Assembly: GCF_000699445.3 (NCBI RefSeq)
Contig: NC_067202.1
Coordinates: forward strand, 4,433,458 to 4,497,457
DNA from: Schistosoma haematobium
Taxonomy: Eukaryota; Platyhelminthes; Trematoda; Strigeidida; Schistosomatidae
Direction: 5' to 3'
Length of the DNA: 64,000 nt
Positions 33,310 through 46,200 of the stretch are shown piece after piece; positions within the stretch are counted from its first letter, which is position 1, and every line of letters starts with the position of its first letter. Both the position numbers and the translations under genes were made by a program. The notes beneath the pieces are model-generated. The model was not told the DNA's origin. It saw only the letters and a list, made by a program, of their open reading frames with translations, and did not search any database.

Positions 33310-36300
33310 GTGTGTGTTAATTGCTTTAATGGGCTTCATGTATTTGAAATTCTGTCTTTATATAACATACTTATCTAATTAATAATAAATGATCAGTGTT
33401 TGTTTTAGATACGTGAAGGTTCCATTTTTTTACTTAAAACTTATGGGTGAGAAGTACAGTTTATCTTGTAAACGCAGCTTCTAAATACAGGTTGATGTAC
33501 TGATGCTTCAATCTTTTTCTTCTGTGATTGTTAGTAGTCGTCGTGAGAAACTATGTCTTTTTGTCATATCCGCCTATGCCCCGACAGACTGCAGCCCGGA
33601 TGCAATCAAACATGAATTCTACCATCAGTTAACTGTTCTCCAGAAAGTGCGTTCGACAGATATCGTATTACTAACCGGAGACTTGATGCTCAGGTCGGGC
33701 GTATGGGCACAAAAGAGAGTCGTTTAGGTGGCCGATGGGGACTTGTTGGTCGCAGGACAGATAATGGGGATCGTCTACTGCAACTGTGCACAGACCACAA
33801 CCTGTTTCTGGCTAGCACTAACTTTCGGCACAGTCATCGCCGATGTGCCACCTGATGTCCTCCCTCTGCATCTCAAGCCTGGACTCAGATTGATCACATC
33901 GCGATCAGCTAACGCTGGCGCGGTTGTGTACAAGACTGGAGTACCTATCTGGACTCTGATCATGCCTTGGTCTGCGCCAATCTTACCTTACTTTTCAGTG
34001 GCCAACGAAGTGACCGCTACCAAAGGATTGATGTCAGTGAATTGGTTGCAACTTCTGTTGCAAGTAAGTATCGAACCGAGCTATTTTCTAGGCTAGCTAC
34101 CATTCCACCGAAAAGTGTAGATGAGCATTGGTTGCAACTTTATGACGCCATCAAAATGGCGAGTAAAGCCGCTTGTGGCTTCGCAAAACGTCCCGCTTAT
34201 AAGCACTGGGTTTCTTCAGGCTCCTCATAACTCATTGAAGCCCGTCGGTCTACTCTGAGTGACCGTGAGTTTGACCAGAAACGAAGGCTGTTACTCAATA
34301 AAATCGGGCACAGCTTGCGTAAGGACCGAGAAGCCTGGTGGTTAGAGCGTGCTAATGAGCTGAAAGCAGCAGCTGCATCTGGCAATTACCGGAAACTCAT
34401 CCAAGCCACTGGCGGCAAGAAGTCTGGTGTGAGCGAAACAATCTGCGAGGATGACGGAGCGTCAATCACTAACATCCATCGACGTCTTGGACGGTGGGCA
34501 CAATTCTTTGAAGGGCAGTTCAACTGGCCTGCTGCTCCGGCAACATCAGTCAGTGTCCTGCCCTCCATGGCCGGTGACGACTGATCCATCAAATGAGGTG
34601 GAAGTTCGCAAGGAACTCCAACTCTTGAAGCGCTACAAATCACCGGGTCCAGATGACTTACCCCCGGCTCTTTTTGAAGATGGTGGCGACTTTCTGGCTA
34701 GGGAACTGACTGTTTTGTTACAAAGGTCTAGGAACTAGAGAGTGTACCAACGTCATGGAATGAGTCGATAGTTGTCCCTACCCGATCGAAGCTGCTACCT
34801 CGACGCGGTGGTCGGGCTTGCCTATCGTGATGACCCAACCGAGCTATATTGGCTGGAACATATGTTCCTGCAGGTTCTACCATGCCAGGCAGGTCGGTTG
34901 GTGAGCGGTAAGACTAAAAGCAGCAACTCAAGGTCTGAGGGCGAAGTCGTACTGCTGACTGTAGAGGGGTGTGACAGCAGTAAGGTGTTTCCCTCGGACA
35001 TCCATCATGACAGCGATGCTGCCTTCCCACAAGGAGGGGTGGGGTTAGAAAAGGTCGACCCTAAAAATGTCACACACCTTACCTCACGGATTTCCGTCTC
35101 CGGCGGTAAGGCCCTTTGAAGAACGGAGCTAACACGTCAAAAACCTTCCACAAAAAGGCCGTGCGCGACCGGCCTCAAGCAGTTGTCCCTTGGGCTCTGC
35201 GGTCACGCTCCCAGGTCGTCAAGACCAACACTAATCCAATTTCCTTTTCAGGTTCCTCAAGAAATACCCTTCCACGGTGTGGGCAACCGGGAAGTGATAT
35301 CAGCCCTCATACCCGTGACAGCACAAGAGACCAAGGTGGTCACATTCAAATCTTTCCTACACCTTCTAATACCTCTCTTATCTCCCCGACTAACCCTCCT
35401 CACGTCTCTTTATCACCTCGCACCGCTAGGACAAACGATTCGAGTACGTGGAACGCCATTCCTGGTCTCCTGAAACCACGCTCTAAACTACACGTAGGAG
35501 CTTTTAACGTACGAACACTTTGCCAAATAGGACAGCAGGCTTCCTTAGCTAAAACTTTAGAATCTCGCGCCATCGATGTGTGCTGCGTCTCCGAAACGCG
35601 CATACAGGATCCGAGTAGCGTCATTCATTTGACCTCACCATGCCAAAATAAAGAACCGACTCGATTTACGCTTCGTGTATCTGGAAGCCCTGATTCTGCT
35701 TCCCGTGGCCTCGCCGGCGTAGGTATAGCATTGAGTCCTAGGGCAGAATTAGCTCTCTTAGAGTGGATCCCAGTAGACAGTCGTTTGTGCGCTGTCCGAC
35801 TGAACGGAACAGTAAGAATCCGGAAAGATAGGGACACTCGTCGTTGCCTCTTCGTCGTCTCTGCCTATTCTCCCACTGACTGCAGCTCAGATGATGTAAA
35901 AGATGAGTTTTACAGAAAGCTTTCGGACCTTCTCCGAAAAGCTAAGCGCTCGGATGTAGTAATAGTGGCCGGTGACTTTAATGCTCAAGTAGGTAAACTA
36001 AGCGATAGGGAAAGACACCTAGGTGGATCTTATGGTGTCGTGGCTCAAAGAACAGATAATGGCGACCGTCTGTTGCAGCTATGCTCAGATAACCGCCTGT
36101 TCCTTGCAAATACTAACTTTAAACATAAGGAAAAACATCTTTTAACTTGGAGACCCCCTAATTCGTCCCAATGTTGGACCCAAATAGATTACATCGCTAT
36201 CAGCCACCGATGGAGGGGCTCGATAGAAGACTGTCGCTCATTCTGGAGCACATGCCTAGATTCAGATCATGCTCTAGTGCGAGCGCGTATTTGCTTGCGT

Positions 36301-39300
36301 CTTAATGGACGTAGGAAAGATGGTGCAAGGAAACCTCTTAGGGGCCTACTTAATGATAGTCAAGCTAAGAGTATATTTCAGGAACAATTAGGAAAACAGT
36401 TAGGCAGCCATGTATGTGATGCCCACCCCGATGCAGCATGGAATGATATCCGAAAAGCTGTGGAAACAGCAGTGATATCTGCTAGTAAGGTAAACCAGAA
36501 GGTTAGGGAGCAACACTGGATCTCAGCAGCATCTATCTCACTGATAGATGCGGGGAAACTCATTCCACCTGGCTCTGAACATAATGAAGAGCGGAGTCAG
36601 CTTAAGCGCAAGCTGACAAGAAGCCTACGCAATGATCGCGAACATTGGTGGGTGGCCAAAGCAAGAGAGATGGAAAAGGCAGCGGCAATAGGTAATAGCA
36701 GACAATTGTTCAGACTCGTTAAGGAAACCGGAATTAGGAACCCGACCGTTAGCGAAACAATCTCAGAGAAAGATGGACATATTATTCATTCTCAATCCAG
36801 GAGATTGGATCGATGGGCAGAACACTTTAGGGATCAGTTCAACTGGCCTTCAGCCACACTTCGGTTTCCCACGATCTCTAGTCAACCTGAATGGCAAGTT
36901 AATGTAGGTCCTCCGTCCCTTTACGAAGTTGAAAAAGCCATAGGAAATCTGAAACGAGGGAGAGCAGCAGGCCCTGACAGGTTTACTCCTGAGATTTTTA
37001 AGGATAGTGGTTCAGTATTAGCAATGAGATTAACCGAGGTCTTAGGTAGAATTTGGGAACTGGACGTAATCCCATCTGACTGGTCTCAATCACTGATTGT
37101 GCCAGTCTATAAGAAAGGACAAAAGTCCTCTTGTGACAATCACAGAGGAATCAGTTTGACTAATATAGTGTCTAAAATATTAGCTTCAATAATACTTCGA
37201 CGCCTAACTAAAGCTCGTGAAGAGCAGATTAGAGAAAATCAGGCTAGTTTTCGACCTGGACGTGGTTGTATAGACCAGATATTCACACTACGTCAGGTTC
37301 TAGAACACAGACACACGTTTAGACGCCCCACAATGGTAGTATTTCTCGACCTTAAGCAGGCATTCGACTCTGTTGATCGTGAGGTTCTATGGCAGTGTTT
37401 GTCACTGAAAGGAGTACCAAAGAAGTATATTAACCTTATAAAGGCTCTCTACTCGAACACAACTGGTAGAGTGAGAGCTTATGGCGAACTGTCATCAGAA
37501 TTGATTACCTCAAGTGGTGTTCGTCAGGGCTGTCCACTCTCCCCATTCTTGTTCAACTTTGTGGTCGACGTACTTTTAGAGATAACACTCTCATCTAAAT
37601 TTCCAGGGGTTGAACTTCTACCGGGAGGTTCACTTGTTGACTTAGAATATGCAGATGACATAGTTTTATTTGGTGAAGACGCTGACAAAATGCAGTCTTC
37701 TGACCACTCTAAGCAACAATGCAAGCATGTTCGGGATGCGATTCTCTCCCTCGAAATGCAAAATGTTGCTTCAGGATTGGGTTGCATTGACGCCCAAACT
37801 AGCGATAGGGAGTGAAGTAGTTGAGTGTGTCGACCGCTTCACTTATCTTGGAAGTCTCATCAGCCCTTGTGGTCTGGTGTTTGACGAAATCTCAGCACGG
37901 ATACAGAAGGCTCGACTAGCTTTTGCCAACTTGCGTCATTTATGGCGTAGGCGAGATATCCGTCTATCAACCAAAGGACGTGTTTACTGCGCAGCTGTTC
38001 GTTCCGTCCTACTTTATGGCAGTGAAACATGGCCGGTAAGAGTAGAGGATATCCGTAGGCTACTAGTATTTGATCATAGGTGTCTTCGAAACATTGCTCG
38101 TATATCATGGGACCATCGAGTAAGTAACACAGTTGTTAGGAAACGGCTACTAGGTAAGGATGGCAAATCAATTGATGAAGTAGTGAAACTTCATCAGTTG
38201 AGATGGCTGGGACACGTGTTACGTATGCCCAACGACCGACTGCCTCGACGTGCTATGTTCAGTGGTATAGGAGTAGGTTGGAAGAAAGCTAGGGGCGGCC
38301 AGACCAAAACATGGCACAAGTCCATGAAGTCACTGACAAGTGGACTGAGTCATGTTGGTATGTGTAGACTACCTGGTTGGGGACCGCGAGATGATAGCAA
38401 CCGATGGTTAGAGACCCTGAATGACATGGCTCAAAATCGTTTGCAATGGCGCAGGTGCATCCACTCTCTGTGTTCTCCCAAATTCTAATCTTCTGAATTC
38501 TTCATGTCCCTTTTTTTCCTCTTTCCAAATTTATTTCACTGGATTATACTCTTTAAATAACATCTCCAAACCCTAATCTTCCTGATTACTGCTTATACTC
38601 TTATTACCTCTACCACTATGGGATTTGAATCGACAACTGCATCTCTGTGCTAATGTGGTGTGGCAACTCGAACTGATGTACGTACGTACGAAGTTCTACG
38701 TTGTTACTGACTGACTGACTACCTTTAAAAAGGGTTCACGTCGTTCCTGTAACAACTATTTGGGGATAAGTCTACTTTCGATTGCATCCAAGCTATTGGC
38801 TTCCGTCATACTTCGTGGGTTGTTCAAAACCCGAGAAAGATTGACTTGCGAGGAGCAGGCTGGTTTTCGTTCTGGTCGAGGATGTATTGATCATATCTCC
38901 ACCCTCCGTCAAATGTTAGAACACCGTCATATTTATCACCTGCCAACAATCGTAGTGTTTCTTAACATGAGGGCTGTCTTTGATTCATTGGACAGGACTG
39001 TTCTCTGGAATTGTCTATTGAAGAAGGGTGTGCCTGAGAAGTTTATTAACATCTCGGGTAGAGTGAGGGCATACAAACACCTGTCTCCATTGTTCCATTC
39101 AAGCAGTAGGGTTATACAGGGTTGCCCAATTTCACCATTTCTCCTCACCTTTACCATAGATGACATTCTGGAAACAGCTCTGATGGATGTGAGTAGTGGC
39201 GGTGTGGCTCAATTGTCTGGAGAAAGACTCGACCCTGAGTATGCGGATGATATTGTCTTACTGTGCGATAATACCCAGGCCATACAACCCGCACTTAATC

Positions 39301-40174
39301 AGTTGGCAATCAGTGTCCGTTGGTATGGTATGTGCTTCACACCTTCGAAGTGCAAAGTACTTCTACAAGACTGGCAGGATCCTAATCCTGTACTCACTCT
39401 GGATGGTGAGCAGATAGAAGTGGTCTCGAAGTTCGTGTATTTAGGTAGCTGCATAAATGCTGGTGGTGGCGTGAGTGATGAGATCAATATACGTATAATG
39501 AAAACCAAAGCGGCTTATGCCAATCTGGACTATCTTTGGCGCCTTCGTGATTCCAGTCTAGCTGTAAAGGTCGGATCTACAACGCGTCGGTGAGAGCAGT
39601 TCTACTCTATGCTTGTGAAACACGGCCTCTCGGAGTTGAGGATGTTAGACAGCTCTCTGTGTTTGATCATCGTTGTCTACGAAGGATTGTTGACATTCAG
39701 TGGCACCACCATGTTAGTAATGCAAAGGTTTGGCAACGTGTGTTCGGACACGGCGACGATAATTCAATTAGAGACACCATCCTGAAACACAGACTTCGGT
39801 GTCTTTGATATGTCCTGAGAATGCCGTCCCAGATAATTGCACGTCGTGCGCTATTTGCCGACGCTGGGACTGGTTGGAAAAGGCAGAGAAGTGGTCAGTG
39901 TATGACATGGTGTCATGGTATGTAAGAAAGCTGTACAGGACTGGCTTTTGCTGTTCCTTCACAACTCCCTGGCTGAGGTCCGAGAGGTGGTGCGACACAT
40001 TGGCTAGAGACGTTATCAGATATGGCTCAGAATAGAAGCCAGTGGAGATTCTGCTGTAACTTTTTATTGCGTTTTTCAAAGAAGGGAAAGTAACTTCGTT
40101 AATGGAAAGAATCGTTTCTGGTTGTATTTTGCCTAATTGAACTGCTCCTCCCGTTCTTCTTCTTCTTCTTCTTC

Positions 40175-40208
<34 letters not shown>

Positions 40209-43200
40209 CATTTCACTCTCATACACTAACTTCTGTTGGTTGTTGCTCTTTTTCTATACTCGCCATCCATTCTCTTCACGATCTCATTATTATTGTGTGG
40301 CGTATATGTGTTTGGTACCTCCTTGTACGGAAGTTTGTGTCCAAATAAATGAATAAAATCTTCATTAGTTTGATTTAGTTATCTTTTTGTCAGTAGTTAC
40401 TGTTAGGTAAATATCTCATTTGTTCAGCCTGAAAATTGTAGCATAAAAGGATGATTTCTACAGAATTTCATGATGCATATACGACCAGCTGGCACCCTGC
40501 TATCTTTTATGCTTTAAATCAAACTTGGATGAGTCAAAAGTTAATACTCATCTTAAGATAGCAGCTTAATAGTTTGAAACAGACATGAATGACAACGAGA
40601 TGAATTAGCTGACTAAGTAAAGAGTTCATGAGCAGCATATGCACACTGTAGCCTTCTGATAGTTTGGTTCAGCACAAATCATAAGTTTGAGAACGAGTAT
40701 TAAGTCCCTATTACACTACTTGGTTTGAGGGTGGCATTATTCACCGATACATACTCTTAACCTCCAACTTAAGTTACTTTACACATTGAATGTAGAGAAA
40801 CTAGAATACACAAGAAAATAAATCATCACTCCACACTCTTACCAGTGACCAAGAAATGTATTCCCGAAGGAAAGGGTTAGTTTGGAATAATACAAATTAT
40901 CGAATACTGTTATGTTCTTTTGTGTCTTCGTAAAATAATGATATTTTTCGAGCTAAATTTTTCTATATATTTGAGATATCCTTTCTCACAGAAACTCCAT
41001 GTCATCTTTTACTGTTGATAATTGTAAATAGTTCCTACTTATTATTATTGATAACTGTCATTTATTGTTGCTTTAGTCGTATTGGGTGCCGAACATTACT
41101 CAAATATTGTGATGCTTTTTTCTATATCTTAACATGTTACTTTCATTCAGCGTTATGTGAATATTTATTTTCCTATTCTATTTACATGTACTTGGTTGTA
41201 AGTAAATTTGTATCTTTTGACAGGTATCGGTAAAACCACTTTGGTTTCTCACGTCTTTGAAGAGCTTCTTAAAAATGGTATACAGGCGGTTGGTTTTAAG
41301 ACAGAAGAAGTTCGACAGTTCTATTCAGGAAAGTCTACTCGTTTTGGATTTGATGTAGTTCTATTCGATTCATCTCGAACATATCCTAGAGCTTCATTAG
41401 CTCGCCTAATTAACCATTCAAGTCAACAAGTACAACATCAACCTCGTGTTGGTCAGTACCTAGTAAATATATCATCGTTTGAGAGTTTGGCTATTCCTTG
41501 TTTACAGGTCAGCTAATTTCATTGAGGTAATTCATGATGGTCATTGTAACAAAGTGATTTTAAATTATGTAGTATAAATAGATAATTAGTATTTTATCTA
41601 GTGAAAAAGACTCAAAGTTTCCTCTTTTCTTTTGGTCTATCTTCCTCATTGGAAATGATAATAATCAACAGTCTATTATAAACGATTTGGAAAACGTTTC
41701 TTCCATTAACAATGTAAGAAAAGATGATTTAATAATCTGCATCATTGACGAAATTGGTAAAATGGAGCTATGCTCATCAAAGTTCACTTATCTAATTGAA
41801 AAGTTGATTTCATCAATTTCAAATTTACCTACAAATAGTCAACGTGATATAAAACATCCTACAGTTGTTCTTTTGGCTACTGTACCATCACCGAAAAGAC
41901 AAGATGGTACACGTGGTATTCCGTTGGTCGATCATATCTGTTCAGTGAAGGGGGCTTCAATAATAGAGGTAAGTTAGAAATACTGTTTAAATGATATACG
42001 TATATATTTATGGTTTCAATGCATTCGACATGGAACTTTTGACTGCATAGTTGCAACTAGGAAGTAAAAACAGCTTAAATTGATATTTTTTCTTGATAAC
42101 CATTGTGGTATATTCTACTTATACTGGCAGATATTAATACTATGTATCGGTAATTGGAAATAGGATTCTTACTGTTAGAAGAAGGAAACGAGGAGATGAG
42201 AAAGAAAATCAAAAGCGGTCGGATTAGCAACAGAAATAGAAGTACGATGAAGTTTGGAAGCGACAATTTAAGGAAGTTTTGCAATTGTTGTATTCACTGT
42301 ATTGTTTTCATATTTTACAGATGCATTATGTGATTTTGCATAATACAATAAATTGATTTACCTTACCCAAGACTTTGTTAATTACACCATGATTGAAGTC
42401 CATAAATAATTTACTAGGTATTTTGACATATACGCCATGGTATTATTTTCACGGTTTATATATACTTACCACACTTGCTGTGCCGACAGATTTATAGATG
42501 GTAGAATTGTGTTATAGTTTTTTTATCGAACTCTACTCGTAAATTTCTACACTGTAATTCACCTGTGTGGTAAATTTCATTAGTTTTAAAAAAGAATCAG
42601 TTCTGTCAGCATAGGATTGTAGAGATTGTTGAGATTTCATGGAGATTATCAACCGATCAATGTTAGACTACCACTGGGGATCTGGAATCACTGAATGGTC
42701 GTTTCGTCCTAGTATGGGATTACTCAGCAGCGCGCATCTACGACTCCGCACGCGGGACTCGAACCCAGAACCTTCGGTCTCGCGCACTAATGCTTAACTT
42801 CTAGACCGCCGGGATCCAACTACGTCAATGTCCGATTTTAACCAATCCACAATATTGCACGACCGCCTTCCACACTCGATACGGTTCATTTTCACTGGTC
42901 ACTTTATAATTATCATGTGCTCTCTAGTGACCAGCTTCTAGAGGTAATTCCCAGAGTTCTGGTGAGAAGCCATGACCAGTGGAGTCCTATCCGTGTCGGG
43001 TGTGGGAGTCGTCTACCTCAGGCGATCGATGAAGGTTTGGGCAAGATTATAGATTGGTTGAAGTTAGATATTAACACTGCTGAATGCGCCGGCTCAGTGG
43101 TCAAGAAGCCAAGCGTTCGCGCATGAAACCGAAGGTCCTGTGTTCCATTCCTGCATGCGGGGCCGTGGGCTGCTGAGGAGTCCTATGCTAGGATGAAGCG

Positions 43201-46200
43201 GCTATCCAATGCTTTCAGGTTTTCAGTGTTATTCTAACATTGATCGGTTTCTTTTTCCTACTATTTAAAAACTTTGATGACAAATTATTAATCAAAAAAT
43301 CGTCACAAATCGAGTTAAATCACAAAAAAATAAGAAAGGAAATTGCACTACTAATCCAGTTACACGTACTTCTGATCTTGATTTCTTCTATTCAACCCGA
43401 TTTGTCGTATTTTGTCCTGTTCAAAAGAAGAAAAAACGAATGACAAAGTACTAACGTCATGCATTTGCATCAATTCTTAGTTAATTAAATTGAATTGAAT
43501 CGAGTTTTATATGATCTTTCATTTCGATTAGTCTTGTAGTTTGATAAACGATTTGAGTTATGTATGTGATCAATAAATGATCCCTAACGATACAATGTGT
43601 GGCTAATTAATAACTGATTATAAGATGGAACTATTGACATACAGATTCCAATGAATGGATATCAAGGGACTGGAAAACTAACCCGTAGATTAGATTTTTC
43701 TTTAAAGGAAATGATTAGATGTTACTTAAGAAATCAGTCAGTCAGTAACAACGTAGAACTTCGTACGTACGTACATCAGTTCGAGTTGCCACACCACATT
43801 AGCACAGAGATGCACTTGTCGATTCAAATCCCGTAGTGGTAGAGGTAGCAAGAGTATAAGCAGTACCCGTTTCCTAACAACTGTGTTACTTACTCGATGG
43901 TCCCATGATATATGAGCAATGTTTCGAAGACACCTATGATCAAATACTAGTAACCTACGGATATCCTCTACTCTTACCGGCCATGTTTCACTCCCATAAA
44001 GTAGGACGGAACGAACTGCTGCGCAGTAAACACGTCCTTTGGTTGATAGACGGATATCTCGCCTACGCCATAAATGACGCAAGTTGGCAAAAGCTAGTCG
44101 AGCCTTCTGTATCCGTGCTGAGATTTCGTCACACACTAAACCACAAGGGCTGATGAGACTTCCAAGATAAGTGAAGCGGTCGACACACTCAACTACTTCA
44201 CTCCCTATCACTAGTTCGGGTGTCGATGTAACCCAATCCTGAAGCAACATTTTGCATTTCGAGGGAGCGAATCGCATCCCGAACATGCTTGCATTGTTGC
44301 TTAGAGTGGCCAGAAGACTCTGCATTTTGTCAGTGTCTTCACCAAATAAAACGATGTCATCAGCATATTCTAAGTCAACAAGTGAACCTCCTGGTAGAAG
44401 TTCAACCCCTGTATATTTAGATGAGGAGAGTGTTATCTCTAAAAGTACGTCAATGACAAAGTTGAACAAGAATGGGGAGAGTGGACAGCCCTGACGAACA
44501 CCACTTGAGGTGATCAATTCTGATGACAGTTCGCCATAAGCTCTCACTCGACCAGTTGTGTTCGAGTAGAGAGCCTTTATAAGGTTAATGTACTTCTGTG
44601 GTACTCCTTTCAGTGACAAACACTGCCATAGAACCTCACGATCAATCGAGTCGAATGCCGCCTTAAGGTCGAGAAATACTACCATTGTGGGGCGTCTGAA
44701 TGTGTGTCTGTGTTCTAGAACCTGACGTAGTGTGAATATCTGATCTATACAACCACGTCCAGGTCGAAAACCAGCCTGGTTTTCTCTAGTCTGCTCTTCA
44801 CGAGCTTTAGTTAGGCGTCGAAGTATTATTGAAGCTAATATTTTAGACACTATATTAGTCAAACTGATTCCTCTGTGATTGTCACAAGAGGACTTTTGTC
44901 CTTTCTTAAAAACTGGCACAATCAGTGATTGAGACCAGTCAGATGGGATTACGTCCAGTTCCCAAATTCTACCTAAGACCTCGGTTAATCTCATTGCTAA
45001 TACTGGACCACCAACCTTAAAAATCTCAGGAGTAAACCTGTCAGGGCCTGCTGCTCTCCCTCGTTTCAGATTTCCTATGGCTTTTTCAACTTCGTAAAGG
45101 GACGGAGGACCTACATTAACTTGCCATTCAGGTTGACTGGAGATCGTGGGAAACCGAAGTGTGGCTGAAGGCCAGTTGAACTGATCCCTAAAGTGTTCTG
45201 CCCATCGATCCAATCTCCTGGATTGAGAATGAATAATATGTCCATCTTTCTCTGAGATTGTTTCGCTAACGGTCGGGTTCCTAATTCCGGTTTCCTTAAC
45301 GAGTCTGAACAATTGTCTGCTATTACCTATTGCCGCTGCCTTTTCCATCTCTCTTGCTTTCGCCACCCACCAATGTTCGCGATCATTGCGTAGGCTTCTT
45401 GTCAGCTTGCGCTTAAGCTGACTCCGCTCTTCATTATGTTCAGAGCCAGGTGGAATGTGTTTCCGAGCATCTATCAGTGAGATAGATGCTGCTGAGATCC
45501 AGTGTTGCTCCCTAACCTTCTGGTTTACCTTACTAGCAGATATCACTGCTGTTTCCACAGCTTTTCGGATATCATTCCATGCTGCATCGGGGTGGGCATC
45601 ACATACATGGCTGCCTAACTGTTTTCCTAGTTGTTCCTGAAATATACTCTTAGCTTGACTATAATTAAGTAGGGCCCTAAGAGGTTTCCTTGCAGGATCT
45701 TTCCTACGTCCAGTAAGACGCAAGCAAATACGCGCTCGCACTAGAGCATGATCTGAATCTAGGCATGTGCTCCAGAATGAGCGACAGTCTTCTATCGAGC
45801 CCCTCCATCGGTGGCTGATAGCGATGTGATCCAGTTGGGTCCAACGTTGGGACGAATTAGGGGTCGCCATGTTAAAAGATGTTTTCCTTATGCTTAAAGT
45901 TAGTATTTGCAAGGAACAGGCGGTTATCTGAGCATAGATGCAACAGACGGTCGCCATTATCTGTTCTTTGAGCCACGACACCATAGGATCCACCTAGGTG
46001 TCTTTCCTTATCACTTAGTTTGCCTACTTGAGCATTAAAGTCACCGGCCACTATTACTACATCCGAGCGCCTAGCTTTTCGGAGAAGGTCCGAAAGCTTT
46101 CTGTAAAACTCATCTTTTACATCATCTGAGCTGCAGTCAGTGGGAGAATAGGCAGAGACGACGAAGAGGCAACGACGAGTGTCCCTATATTTCCGGATTC

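Larger units (their letters stand above)
34781..38718 (+). mobile_element. RTE family A LINE, nearly full length
   Basis: About 3.94 kb, from cccgatcgaagctgc to a (ctga)n-type 3' tail. Inserted into RTE family B in NTPCR intron 1 on the host strand. The flanks share a short CTA/CTACC duplication (34778..34782, 38719..38723). Excising it restores the B reading frame (IVVPTFKKGSR). The same 5' start occurs in the antisense copy ending at 47237. One 2-bp deletion interrupts its main ORF. Confidence 0.88.

Noticed and set aside
40358..41223. A nearer first exon for the NTPCR-like gene
   Set aside because: No segment there encodes the TG.PG half of the P-loop before a donor; the one at 33270..33309 does so in frame.
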